Part shown: one piece after another, positions 25,250-37,795 of the stretch
How positions within the stretch are numbered: the first letter of the stretch is position 1
How the letters are laid out: each line of letters starts with the position of its first letter
Assembly: GCA_947561585.1 (NCBI GenBank)
Contig: CANNZV010001472.1
Location: forward strand, 1 to 64,000
Length of the DNA stretch: 64,000 nucleotides
Source: Caprella mutica
Lineage: Eukaryota > Arthropoda > Malacostraca > Amphipoda > Caprellidae
Direction: 5' to 3'
Translations under genes and position numbers: made by a program
The notes under the pieces: model-generated
The model's input: the letters and a program-made list of their open reading frames with translations, nothing else
Databases searched by the model: none
What the model was told of the DNA's origin: nothing

Positions 25250-26808
25250 CATCAATAAATAGAGGGAATTTCAGATTTATGTTTGTTTAAGTGTGATGAC
25301 ATTTCAAAATGTTATATTTTGAACTTAGAAAAGGAGGTATGAACCATTACTCATTTCAAAGTCTATTTTATTAAACAAAAAAAAAATAATGAAATCCTTT
25401 TCTAATCAAAGTCTTCCAAACGGTCTCATTCAGAATAATTATGTGCCCATAGAGAAAATGTGAGAAGAGATGAGTTATTGATAGTCATTACCATCATTCT
25501 AATCTTGTTATATGCATAGTAATTTTTATTAAATACAAAGAATATTAGTAAAGAGAATATTCAATAAGACTATAGTGCACTGAAGATCATATTAATGTTC
25601 AGCAGTCTGGTCCGTAAATCTTCGTCTCTAACTTTTGTTTGTCAACTTGACTTGGTTCGCTGAAAGTTCATTGCTTTGTGCAGAAAATGTCATCCATCAA
25701 CTTCAAATAATGATGAACAGTGAGTGTGAAATGAGGAGATACCTAACCTAAGGTATGTGGTGTAATACAGAGTAAATGTTATGTCAATTAATGATGAACT
25801 GTGAGAACAAATTGAGGAGATAACTAACCTATAGTAGATGATGTGTCATATAATAAATGCTAATTCAAATATTAATGAACTATGAGAGTGAAGTGATTAT
25901 TGCAGATAGCACACTACTATTCAGTATTCACCCGAGTATTTCAATTACTTCCTTCAGCTGCTGTTATCTGCCATCAATCAACTTCAAGTTAGTCCGATAG
26001 CAATGCAGTCCTAATCAATTTACTTTTAGTTAATCTGACTGAAGTGAAAGGGAAAAATGATTTGTCTGTATACAGTACGGATTTATTGAGTGCTTTAATG
26101 TAATAGATATTGAGTATAGTTTCTGGTGTATTACAATAGAACTTTTACGGTAATTATGTAGTACTGTGATGCATTTGCTATTGATTGCATTAACTGTAAT
26201 ATTGAAAAAGAACTAGTACTGTATTGGTTCTGTACGGTAATGTACTGAATATTTATAGCAGTACCTGGTGTATTGGAAAATACGTTGGAAATGAGGGGAA
26301 TTGTAATGCACTGCTTGCTACAAGTTGAACAACTGCAACGGCTATAATATCATTTCAAATTTACTAGTTATAATAAATTATAAAAACTTATATACATTGC
26401 ATTTTTATCTACTCTAATATTGTATTATATTATTCAGCTTCAATTAACCCAAAAGTCAGATTCAGTTGCTTTTCACACTCAGTTCTTTAACGAACTAATT
26501 AACTTTGAAAGTTATAATAACCAATAAACTCTTAGACTCTAAGCTTTGAGAGATCAGAAATAAATAGTAGCAGTGAGGGAAATGGAGCGCAGTGTGTTTA
26601 CTCCATTACAATGGATGAGTGACGATTGCAATGGTATCAGAGTCTTTTATACTTTAGAGTGGATGATGCATTAGGCTGAGTTAGTTTTCTACAATAACAC
26701 TTTAAAGACACGAAAAACATCGCAGCTAACGAAGATTAGGGATAGAGGAATAGGAGGGAGGGAGTGACAGGTTAGAAAATGCAAGTGGATGTTGAAAAAT
26801 GGGCTCTA
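25250..26808. repeat. AT-rich DNA with a roughly 84-bp threefold repeat
   Basis: Between about 25700 and 25890 a unit of roughly 84 bases recurs three times (AATGATGAACAGTGAGTGTG, AATGATGAACTGTGAGAACA, TTAATGAACTATGAGAGTGA, each followed by GAGGAGATA-like and AACCTA-like text). The rest shows no gene. Confidence 0.45.
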
Positions 26809-28136
26809 GGACAACTGCCATGTGGATAATTGCCATGCCTACAACTGCCATTGAGGACAACTGCCATGAGACAAGCTGCCATGCGGACAACTGCCATGCA
26901 ATATATTATAATTTTATTTTGGGTGAATTGTAATGCGCTTGTAAACCTAAACTTTCATAGAATTAATTTGATGTGAAGTATATTATTATTTTAACCTAAA
27001 ATTTTAGTATAATATGTTAATTATATAGTCTGAAATTGTAAATGAAGAAGCGTAGAAATTTATATTGAAGTAATACTAAATTTCTATCCTTGTAACAATC
27101 ATTTTCTTTCACATTTAACGCCTTGAATGATCATATGGTTCACAGAAGAGTTAAAATCTATAGGTGCAAAACTTCCTATTCGCACATTTCAGAATACAAA
27201 GAAAAGTACAAACACTTAAGCTGTACTGTACAATGTACACTGTACAGGTTAAAATTTTCAGTGAGTGTGGTTTTGTATCTTATAATTTATGAGTTGCTTT
27301 CACGCAACACTGGACATATACGAGTTAATTAAAATTTGATTTGTTATTAATATAATATATAATTGAATAAACATATTTCAGTAATAATAATTCAAATATG
27401 TTGACACTTCTCAAATATTTATAAGACATTTAATGCATGGATTTTTGATCAGTGGGAGCTGGAAATGAAGAAACGATAGATAAACAAATTCAAATTTCAA
27501 AGTTATTGAGTAAAGTATTCATTGTAAGATTTTTTTTAACATAAAAATAACATAATTAGTATTTTAGTTTCTAATCCTGAATCTAGCGGCACAGTTATTT
27601 TTTACACATAACACAAAGAAAAATGATTTAATAAGATGCAAAATCACACTCGCATGAAATTGTAATCTGTAAAGCTTGTGTTTGTATTATTCTTTGTATT
27701 TTGAATTGTTTGAACATAAAGTTTTACATCAATAGATTTTAAACTTTTTGCCAACCATTTAATTGTTTAAGGGCTTAATGGGTTAAATGTGAAATAATAT
27801 GATTCAACAAAGAAAGACATTTAGTATACTTCAACTTTAAATTCTGAGTTTACGGTCAAAATTAATTTTCACTCTTCTTCATTCACAATTTTGGACTATT
27901 TCTTTATCATTATTATACTTAATTTTTAGTTTAATATAATTATATTCTTCACAAGAAATCAATTTCATGAAAGATTAAGTTTACAAGCGCATTACAATTC
28001 ACCCCAAAAAAAATTATAATATATGTAGTGCATGGCAGTTGTCCACATGACAGTTGTCCGCTATGGCAGTTGTCCGCTATGGCAGTTGTTCGCATGGCAG
28101 TAATCCGCATGGCAGTTGTCCGCATGGCAGTTGTCC
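26809..28136. mobile_element. Phrase-repeat foldback element, ACAACTGCCATG ends
   Basis: The left arm (26809-26900) holds six copies of GGACAACTGCCATGC variants; the right arm (about 28031-28136) holds seven copies of the inverted GCATGGCAGTTGTCC. The inverted repeat continues inward beyond the array: AATTGTAATGCGCTTGTAAA left pairs with TTTACAAGCGCATTACAATT right, giving arms of about 170 bp. TA stands directly left of the element, and at the right one base (G) beyond the end, compatible with a TA duplication. The 69-codon frame inside is not credible. Confidence 0.8.
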
Positions 28137-28139
28137 GTA

Positions 28140-30580
28140 CACCTGAAAAATGATAGATGGCTGCAGAAATGGGGTGGGGTGCTTCATTTTGAACAAGAAT
28201 AGGAGAGGACTCTCTTCACAAGTAAAGAATGTATTCATTATATACTCATGTAGTTACTATCGTTTCTTCTATTTAAAATTTGCATTTTCATTATTGTATA
28301 CAAATTACAGACTCTATTATTCAATCTACAACGTAGAATGTAGCCAAGTGAACGAAATCTAAAGTTTGATAATTAAGGTTTGTAAGAGAAATTAACATGT
28401 TAAACTTCGCTAACTTTGTACATTGTAACAATCTGTATTACATCTTCATCAAACTTTACTAAGTCTGTAGAATTACTTCTGAACAACACCGAAGCTTGTT
28501 TCTCGATCAAAGTTTCCGTCTCAGACAATAAGAAATTGCTCTACCTTACCATGAATTGTTTCATTCAAAAGTTAGTTAACTATTATTACCTCTATTTAGA
28601 GTGTATTGTGGGGAATATTACAACAAATATAAAGATTATATATACATGTTTTTTTTATATTTCTATGGAACTTGCATTTACATAGTAAACATCATTATTA
28701 GAACCCATGAGATAAAACTCTAATCCACTGGAATATATTTGAGTGTATTTTTCATTTCACAACAAATATTCAAATTAAGAGAGTATTGAATAATATAAAA
28801 AAATGCTACTGAAGTGAAATATTATTGTGTTTAATTAATAGGAATAAATAAAAGAATATAGATAAGTGGTGAAAAAGTATGATTCAAGTACAGGTCCCTG
28901 AGGAACTATCATGATAAATATTTTCATATTAAGAGTTTGTTACCCTCCTATATTGCATAATATGATTTTCTTAAGTATGTTAAAAAAAAGTTTAATAAAC
29001 AAACGATGCAATCATCATTTTCTGATATTATGTTGACCTACAATCGTTAGTTTATAAATTTATTTAAATCTTCTGATTTCGTTTACATTTTTATGTGAAA
29101 TGGATCAGAAGGTGATAGTTATGGAGAGATAGACTTTAGACTGATACAAAAACAGAAAAATATTAAATTTGATTATTACTACTAATATTTGAAAGAAATA
29201 ATGAGAATTGACGATTACCATAATGTAGGGTATTAGGAAAAATTTCCAAAAAATGTTATCTTATAAATATTGTAGTTCCTACTTTACATGCTGACATATA
29301 TATGGCCGGTACATATTTAACCGACTTAATCTCTTCATCCATCATTAAATTGGAAAAACAAACATCAAAATGTATAGAATTCAATATCACAATCTATATT
29401 TCATGAGGCTTTATAGTATCGGTAATCTATAACCAATAATGTAACTATTATTATCACCAATAAACTACAGAGATTGGGGCAGAATATTGACAAAATAAGA
29501 ATTTATGTTACAAGCGAAAATAATATAAAGAAATTGCTGGATTTAAGTAAACAATATGTTAATCAATTTTTTGTACCTAAAAGTGTTTGGTACAAACTCT
29601 AATACAATTAAATGAGGTAAATATTCGTTTAATTTGACATCAAAACGAAGAGAAGATGAAGATAATGACATTATACATAGTTACCTAATTATAACTGGAA
29701 TGGGTATATTACATTAATTTTATGAATCATAACATATACTTTAATCATTCAAAAAAATATTTTCTATAAGCCCTGAATAAACATCTGATTCAAATGTATG
29801 TTTTATACACACAATGAAATATTGTGCTACTTTAAACCACAAACAAACAAGATTCTCTTTCACTTGATTTATTCTTCATTTCTTTTATTCACAAATCGCA
29901 TTAGAGGCACACAAAACTCTTCTAAATGGCTGAGGAATAAACCCGAATTCGAACCATAATGATATGTGTAAGACTCTCCTCTACTTGTCCTATGATAGCA
30001 CTGACTTAGTTATTTGTTGTTAGAATAGCACTGGTATAAGTATTTGGTGTAATAATAGAATGAAACTCCTTGGTTGTGAAGTAATGGTTCCTTCATAGTT
30101 TTCTATGATTAAAATCTTGACTGGAGAGAGCTCTGACATACTCCTTATATATTGGAATAAATGTTGATAATATGAGTATCTTGCCATTGATCCCCTTATT
30201 TTTTTGTTTAATCATATGAAATTATGTTGAAAAGTAAAAATCATGAAAAGACAGCTGCCAAATCTGTTCGTTTTTTTTTTCATGAGGACTGGTTTGAACA
30301 CATTTTGTAAACATTTAATCTAATTTAAGATTTTTTTTTATTATTACTAATTAGTAATATATAAATAATCCTTCATTTGCCTTAATATATTTGGGCAGTC
30401 TGAATTTTTGATCACCTAGATATATGTACATATACATGAATCTCATATCATTCTTTCGGTTTATAGTAATATATTATGGGAATTAATTTTTATTGAATGT
30501 TTATATTGTATTGAAATTTAACGATGCATATGATCATTTTTTTTACAATACTCTATATTTCAATACATGCATTATAGACC
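28140..30580. other. AT-rich non-coding DNA
   Basis: No supported gene; the 70- and 89-codon frames at 28150 and 28416 lack domains and splice context. Near 29990-30050 ATAGCACTGACTTAGTTATT and ATAGCACTGGTATAAGTATT form a small imperfect duplication. Confidence 0.5.
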
Positions 30581-30584
30581 ATAT

Positions 30585-32010
30585 AGTAGGGCCAGGCGAG
30601 GCATCACCGTGCACAATCCAGCAAACTCTGTATTTACTCAAAAACTAAATATACTAGATAAGATATTTTTCCCGTGATGAAATAATCATGACCAAGTATG
30701 TTTCCCAATTGGTTTCGAAATAATACATATATAAATAAAAACACTTATTGGCAATTTTTCGAGCACAACTTTCAATAAACGCTCATTTTTTCTGTTTCAT
30801 TTTTTTGTATTGTTTGTAGGGTCGAACAGGGTATCACTGCGCAAAATCCCGCAAACTCTATACCAACTCAAAATCTAAATTTACTTGAAATGGTCAATTG
30901 GTCGTGATGAAATGGTCAATTGATCATGAATGAGGATGGTTCTCAACACGTTTCGAAATAATACCTAAATAAATGAAATGCTTATTGACAATTTTTCGTG
31001 TGCAACTTTCAGTGAGAGTATAGGGGTATTACTGGGCACATGAAGTGGTATTACTGCGAATCGAATACATATAACACTCTTCTCCCCCATCTAAATCCCT
31101 CCTCTACATCTTAATATTTTTACCCCCTCCCTTCCCATCTCTGCCCTCATTTTTCTTCATCTAAATCCCCCTCTCCTCCAAACCAAGTCAATCTCTTCTC
31201 ATCTAAATCCTTCTCTCTTACCATCTAAATCCCCCTATCCTCTCATCGAAATCTCCCTCTCTTCCCATCTAAGGCACCCTCTTCCCCATCTGAAAATCTC
31301 TCTCCCCCATGTATTTCCCCCTGTTCTCATCTGTATCCCCCTCTTCCCCATCTGAATGACTATGTTTCTATGTATACCTTAAACGTCATTTCCCCAATCT
31401 AATAGTATCTTATTTTTTAAACCCATATTTAATGAAGCTGCAAAAAAATTGAAAAGTGACTTTTACCTAACTAGTTTACTACTCATATCAAGTAATATAA
31501 TATAATCGTAATCGTATGTTTATCGCTAATCAACATCTTAATTCAATAACCTATCCTACCAATATTCCCTCTCCCTATATTACTACCCCCAAATCAAGTA
31601 GCGTAGCTACACCGATCGTCAGTTTATTGTTAATCAATATTATAATTAATTAACACCTTATTCAATATGGATGCCTTTATTAACAGCTAAAAAATCATAT
31701 TTATTATATTTATTTACATACATATATGTTCATTAGTGATGCGCAGTGATACCCGTCTACCTCTAAATTTTCTGGGGTATCAATTCGAACAGTTGTGGCG
31801 GGAAGACCGTTAAAACTGAGCAGTTGAAAATTTGACATTATGTAACTGTTATTATTTGTGTAAGCATATTAAAACGATGTGAATCAATAAATCTCAGTTC
31901 TAGAGTATTTGGAGAGTTTGCGGGATTTAAATATCACCAGCACAAACTTTTTTCAGATCGTTTTGAAAACACCACATATAATACATCGCGAGTCAGCTCT
32001 ATAAATGATA
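30585..32010. mobile_element. GCGCAC phrase-repeat element, copy B (uninterrupted)
   Basis: It begins with two imperfect tandem units of about 235 bp (from 30590 GGGCCAGGCGAGGCATCACC and from about 30822 GGGTCGAACAGGGTATCACT), then GGTATTACTGGGCAC phrases, a pyrimidine-rich array (31070-31380), and a core colinear with copy A (CGATCGTCAGTTTATTGTTA, AACACCTTATTCAATATGGA, GGAGAGTTTGCGGGATTTAA). At 31901 it holds the intact TA that in copy A is the insertion site of the 4.1 kb element. A further scrap (GTAGAGCCAGGAGAGGTATC) lies at 37291. Confidence 0.65.
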
Positions 32011-32099
32011 ATATGATAATGGTTTTCATTTTTAAATTACTTTATATCTCCTAAGTCATTCGTTTATACGTATATTTCGGCCTTTCTTGAATTTTTTTC

Positions 32100-32480
32100 T
32101 ACAGTTCAAACATATTTAGGTACTGGCGTAAATTAGGAAATTAATTGTAATGTGGTGTCGTGTGACAACGTACCCGCTCAATACACTACATACAGTCCAC
32201 GTTTCATAGAGAACAGAGACATGCATGATCTGTGATTGGGTCACATTTCACCAAATCACAGCTCTGCTCTCTCATTTGCCAATGTCTTATATACCTATGT
32301 ATTTATTTCTCCTTATATTTTCAATATTACATACTAACAACCTTCATAAAATACAGCACCGTATATAAGTTTACAAATAAGACATGTTTTTTTTAACACA
32401 TAGTCAAACCGTCCGATACATTTTGAACGTCAAACTCATTAGGGTTAAGACTATGCTACTGCGTGTTCTTCTCAATTATT
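32100..32480 (+). repeat. Dispersed repeat of about 380 bp, copy 1
   Basis: From TAAATTAGGAAATTAATTGT to the region around ATTAGGGTTAAGAC this matches 45490-45885 in the same orientation. Shared blocks include AATCACAGCTCTGCTCT, TTGCCAATGTCTTATATAC, TATGTATTTATTTCTCCTTA and AACACA(T/C)AGTCAAAC. No terminal repeats or polymerase III boxes that I can be sure of, so class (MITE, SINE or LTR fragment) is unknown. Confidence 0.65.
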
Positions 32481-35400
32481 TCTTTAGTTTAGTATTTTGT
32501 ATCATGTTATAATTTATCAAGTTATAAACGAAAACAACACAAGCTTTTTTTTTCAATGTAATATTATAAATAAAGAAGTGGATATCAAATTAATAAGAAA
32601 CAAACAGATATTATGAAAAATTATAAACAATACTAATAGCTAACCGTTTGAATATCGTCACTCTATTTCTTTGTTATTGTTATGATGTGGATATGGAAAC
32701 CTGCCAAATAATTTAAATAATTTAAATATAGTATGTAAAGTAAGTAATTAGTGTACTGACAAAGCTCATATTAACATTTCTCTCTGACATTAAAAATAAA
32801 CTCTTCAATATTCTCAGGTGAAATTATATCCTTATTCACTGAGAGATAACATAAAACTAATGGAAACACATTAACATTCATATGCAAGATGAACATTGTG
32901 TTATTAAGTATATTACGACACTGAATTGTTTTAATATATTATATAATACTACAAAGGCCAATATTAAAAATATATTTCTTGATGAATTCCATTAAATATG
33001 ATTTGTTTTGAAGGAAGAATCATTGAAGCTCTACATTAATAATTTATGATTCTAATATATTTAATACAAAATTCGTATATTCTTAATTATCAGAGTCAGA
33101 GATTTAAAGGTGTGAACTGAATGATAATAATTAAGTCTGTTTTTAAAACATCAATGAGGATAATTAAAAGGTATTTGATTTGCACATACTTTTTCTTAAA
33201 AATATTGCCAATAACTTCCTCTAAAACGCTTTGCCATGATGAACAAATAGCAGACTAATGAAACTGATTTCATTAGATTTTTTTTTATATTACAAAACGT
33301 TTCAGCGTATATTTGAATTAATGCTGAATATATCTTCAATAAGTAGTTCGAATATGATACGGTAATCATTTGAATTGTTTTTAACATTGCTTTAATTTGT
33401 CCTTAAATTTTATTTTATATTCTTTATCATTCAGTTGAAAATATATAATTCAAACTAAACCTTAAACTATTACTGGGGATATTTTCTTGCTTCTGCTTCA
33501 TACGATGAATAATGCAGTACAAAAAGAGTGAAGGAATGGAGATACTGTAAGTAAACCATTTCATATCAAAGACACTTCTTGGCACGGACGTCGGACAACT
33601 CGCACCAATTTTCTATATACAATTTTATTGAATAAGTGGACTAGAGCCCTAAACAAAATAATTAATAGTTAGATTAGGGGTATACTAGGAGGGACTAGGA
33701 GGGTACCTTGAAGTTTCAATAATTTTTAGAACCTTGGAGCTCTAATAATTAATTTCGTAAAATATATGAAACATGAAAGTTCATGAATAACTGGCATTGG
33801 AAAATGCTCATCAATAACACTTTTAGTGGTTTAATGAACAATCATATGATATGTTTCATTAAAAGGTAAAATGCAATTATGGATGATTAGTTTACGATTA
33901 GAATACTTTCATTAAAAGGTAAAAAAATATATTATTTGTTCACTTTAATGAATATTGTGTATAGTGTGTTAAATATGAGAGTTGCTTCATATTCTAACTA
34001 TTCAATAATTACTATATACTAGTAATTTTCGTATTCATTAATTCCTATCTACTAGTTATTTTCGTATTCATTAATTCCTATCTACTAGTTATTTTCGTAA
34101 TCATTAATTCCTATCTACTAGTTATTTTCGTAGGTTTAGCATAGCTTTGATGTTCACATACACAAGAGTAGCATTTCTGTATAAATAATATACTCCACTC
34201 AGTCTCTGATCTTCAATGTTGTGTTTATGCTAATTCATCCCAAATACAAATGGTATGAATTGTATGTTTATTTAGATTAAATGTAGAGGATGAGTCTTGA
34301 ACTCATTATGCTTATAAATAAACTAACATAGGTTATTATATGCAAGATTGTTATGTTAACCACAGCGTTACTGAGAGCAAGAAATATAAACACAAATTTT
34401 ATGATTTTGTAATGGAAAAATGTAGTAATTCATTAATCTCATATGTGAAGATAGAATATGAATGGTGGAACCAGATTCTTATTTTCACCATTTAAATTAA
34501 TCTAGATAATGAATGATTTATCAAGGTATATTTGCTGTTCAAATATCCATAAATTAGATTATGGTTCATCTTTCTAAATTTAGGGAAATTAGTGCAAATA
34601 TTCACATTGTTTACTAAATTCAATCTTAATTCGAATGTTTCGAATTAAGTTTCACCGCTTATAAGTCACTAGCATATTTATTAATTGCTAATTATTTTTT
34701 CATTATTTAGAGTAATTCCCACATTATAGGACGTTGTCATATTTCTAATCATACAAAAACCTTTATATTTATTAAAATAATTAACGAGGTAAATTAATAT
34801 ATTTCATAGTTTTCTTATATAATCAAAATGTAAAACAATTCGATATAATGCCCAATTCCCATGTTCATTTTTAATATCAATTCCCAAATTAGTAAGCACA
34901 GATAGTCTAAATATTATCCTAGAGTAGTAAATTAACTCCTCTCTCTCTATCTTCCCAAACTAAATTCCCATTTAATTCCCTCTTTAGTTAAAGGGAATAA
35001 ATTCCATTCTGTTCCTCTCTCGACATCCGGAAAATAAATTACCACTAGGAATTAGATGGCGCCACCTATTGACCAAAGGAAGCTGTGGAATGGGATGTTA
35101 TTGTACGTAGAATAATATTGAGGTGATAAAGTAAATGAAAAATTTAGTTATTTGGAGAAATATTGAAAGAAATAGACATAAATGTTTTTTTTAAGTTTGG
35201 AAACTTATCAGAAGATTTTAATTAAAATACATATTATTTGTAATTGTTTCAACATCCTACGATCACTCAAACTTCGATAATGATCGCAGATGCATATTGC
35301 TCTGCTCATTGAAAAGACAGCTTTTGAGAGTGCCAAATCTTTCGTTTCGTACGTTCCCTAGGTCGAACTTTTCTTTTTTTCGGTGAAGATATCATATATC

Positions 35401-35489
35401 AATGCGTTTATGTTACAAAATCAAATATACATTCATGAACTAAAAAAATCTATGAAAATACTATTAATTACGTCAGAAGAGGACATTTA
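32481..35489. other. AT-rich non-coding DNA with a 33-bp array
   Basis: No supported gene. At 34018-34135 a 33-base unit (starting TACTAGTTATTTTCGTATTC) is repeated nearly perfectly about 3.6 times. At 34850-35045 AATTCCCA-type phrases recur loosely. Confidence 0.55.
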
Positions 35490-36430
35490 TTTGAAACATT
35501 TGTTAGAAAACTGTGATTTCCGATGAAATTTTTTTCCCTTAATCACTGTAAAAGAAGCGAGTCATTTGTTAGAAAACTGTGATTTATGAAGTGTTTTTTT
35601 CCTTTAATCGATATTCCTTTATTCCTCTAAATCACTGTAAAAGAAACGAGACATTTGTTAGAAAATTGTGATTTATGAAGTAGATTTTTTCTTTTAATCG
35701 ATATTCTTTAATCACTGTAAAAGAAGCGAGACATTTGTTAGAAAACTGTGATTTATGAAGTGGGTTTTTTCCTTTAATCGATATTCCTTTATTCCTCTAA
35801 ATCACTGTAAAAGAAACGAGACATTTGTTAGAAAACTGTGATTTATGAAGTAGATTTTTTCTTTTGATCGATATTCTTTAATCACTGTAAAAGAAGCGAG
35901 ACATTTGTTAGAAAACTCTGATTTATGAAATAGATTTTTCTTTTAATCGATATTCTTTAATCATTGTAAGAGAAGCGAGACATTTGTTAGAAAACTGTGA
36001 TTTATGAAGTGGGTTTTTTCCTTTAATCGATATTCCTTTATTCCTCTAAATCACTGTAAAAGAAACGAGACATTTGTTAGAAAACTGTGATTGATGAAGT
36101 AGATTTTTTCTTTTGATCGATATTCTTTAATCACTGTAAAAGAAGCGAGACATTTGTTAGAAAACTCTGATTTATGAAGTAGATTTTTCTTTTAATCGAT
36201 ATTCTTTAATCATTGTAAGAGAAGCGAGACATTTGTTAGAAAACTCTGATTTATGAAGTAGATTTTTTCTTTTAATCGATATTCTTCAATCACTGTAAAA
36301 GAAGCGAGACATTTGTTAGAAAACTCTGATTTATGAAGTAGATTTTTCTTTTAATCGATATTCTTTAATCATTGTAAGAGAAGCGAGACATTTGTTAGAA
36401 AACTCTGATTTATGAAGTAGATTATTCCAT
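35490..36430. repeat. Tandem array, 12 units of about 80 and 90 bp
   Basis: CATTTGTTAGAAAA occurs at about 35496, 35563, 35652, 35732, 35822, 35902, 35981, 36071, 36151, 36230, 36310 and 36389. Spacing is 79-80 or 89-90 bases apart from the first gap (67). The longer form contains an extra TTTATTCCTCTAAA segment. Long and short forms alternate at first (89, 80, 90, 80, 79, 90) and then only short ones follow, as expected if dimer and trimer units were amplified by unequal exchange. Confidence 0.9.
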
Positions 36431-36571
36431 TTAAACGATATTAGTTGTAGTTAGGTCTGATCAATGAGTTTTGAAAATGAAAATTGCTTCTATTGTATGT
36501 CAAGAAAAGATTTCTAAAATCAACATAATAATGATGGGAGAGTGTACCTTAACTTTGATCATAAGAGTTTC

Positions 36572-36763
36572 TTATTCGTCAGCTGACACGGCATTTAATA
36601 ATAACGAATTCAACTCTGCATCTATCTTCATTTTCTTCATCGCATTTCCTCCAGGTTGGTTAATTGAATCCATTAGCTCAGCCTTAGTTATTCCACAGAC
36701 TTCATCAATAAACTGAGTGATGGAGTATGTAATTTGTTCTGAATAAATGTCTAGTACCTGCAA
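36572..36763 (-). CDS. Possible terminal exon of an unrecognised gene
   Basis: On the minus strand AAGCTTTGCAG is an acceptor-like sequence, followed by a frame reading VLDIYSEQITYSITQFIDEV, continuing through CGITKAELMDSINQPGGNAM to NAVSADE and TAA. The peptide (about 60 residues) is soluble, balanced in composition and predicted to be helical, unlike the other short frames here. I do not recognise the family. No upstream exon is identified within the next kilobase, and the opposite strand is also open for 81 codons. It starts within an exon, so the ATG is not necessarily an initiator. It could also be a domain of a relic element. Confidence 0.4.
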   Translation of the reverse strand: MQVLDIYSEQITYSITQFIDEVCGITKAELMDSINQPGGNAMKKMKIDAELNSLLLNAVSADE

Positions 36764-37424
36764 AGCTTATTAGCAAAGCTTTCACCTGATGAAAAATTGT
36801 AATTTGCGTAATTTAATTATACATAGATAAATATTAGAATACTAATGATAAGCCATAGATTGACATGAACAGTGCTTATATAGATTTTATCTTTATATTG
36901 AAAATATAACATTATAATCGTTTCCTGTGAAGATAAACAGATATTCCCTAATTTGAAGTTTTCATTTCTAACATGAAAATAGGAAGCAACAACTAATCGA
37001 ATGCTTTGAACGTTTGTGTTAAATGATACTTTGATGCAGGAAAAATTATAATAGTATCCAAAAAACTAATACCTATATTAATTGTATTGTAATTGCGGAT
37101 TTAATGATGGAATAATTTAAAAAAAATTTAAATTAAGATAATTATTTATATTATTAAATAAAGTTAGTTTGATTGCAAAAATGGAAGTTTTGGGGTAAAT
37201 TATTGAGTAACTATTCACTGCGATGAACATCTATAAGAAATATGGATTGGCTGCAGTGAATGGGTGCAAGATTTGATATGCGTTGTAGAGCCAGGAGAGG
37301 TATCACCGGCTGTTCTGAAACAGAATAATACATAGATTGTAGAAAACTATTGGTAGAAGGGTAGGAAATTTGAGAAGGTAATTTTTAGAAATAAAGACCT
37401 TAAAAATCAATTTCTCTAGCAATA

Positions 37425-37515
37425 GATTTTAAATAACTTTATAGATTTTAAATAACTTTATAGATTTTGAATAACTTTATAGATTTTAAATAACTTTATA
37501 GATTTCTAACTCTGT
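37425..37515. repeat. 21-bp tandem array, AGATTTTAAATAACTTTAT
   Basis: Four to five nearly perfect copies of a unit of about 21 bases (ATAGATTTTAAATAACTTT) precede the 14-bp array by only about 20 bases. Confidence 0.85.
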
Positions 37516-37534
37516 GTTTGTGCAAATAAATAGT

Positions 37535-37765
37535 TTCCAAAGTAATAGTCATTAAGTAATAGTCATTAATAATAGTCATTCAGTAATAGTCATTCAGTAA
37601 TAGTTATTCAGTAATAGTCATTCAGTAATAGTCATTCAGTAATAGTCATTCAGTAATAGTCATTCAGTAATAGTCATTCAGTAATAGTCATTCAGTAATA
37701 GTCATTAAGTAATAGTCATTCAGTAATAGTCATTCAGTAATAGTCATTCAGTAATAGTTTTAAGT
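37535..37765. repeat. 14-bp tandem array AGTAATAGTCATTC
   Basis: About 16 copies of AGTAATAGTCATTC, with variants AGTCATTAAG and AGTTATTC. A recent array, since copies are almost identical. It directly borders the coding-like island that starts near 37790. Confidence 0.9.
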
Positions 37766-37795
37766 AATTAGATTATATATGTATGTGGAGAAGAG

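Noticed and set aside
28416..28685. 89-codon frame
   Set aside because: Composition typical of random AT-rich sequence, with no domain, splice context or second copy.
36471..36716. 81-codon plus-strand frame opposite the candidate exon
   Set aside because: Hydrophobic and Ser-biased translation that mirrors the better minus-strand frame; no splice or start context.
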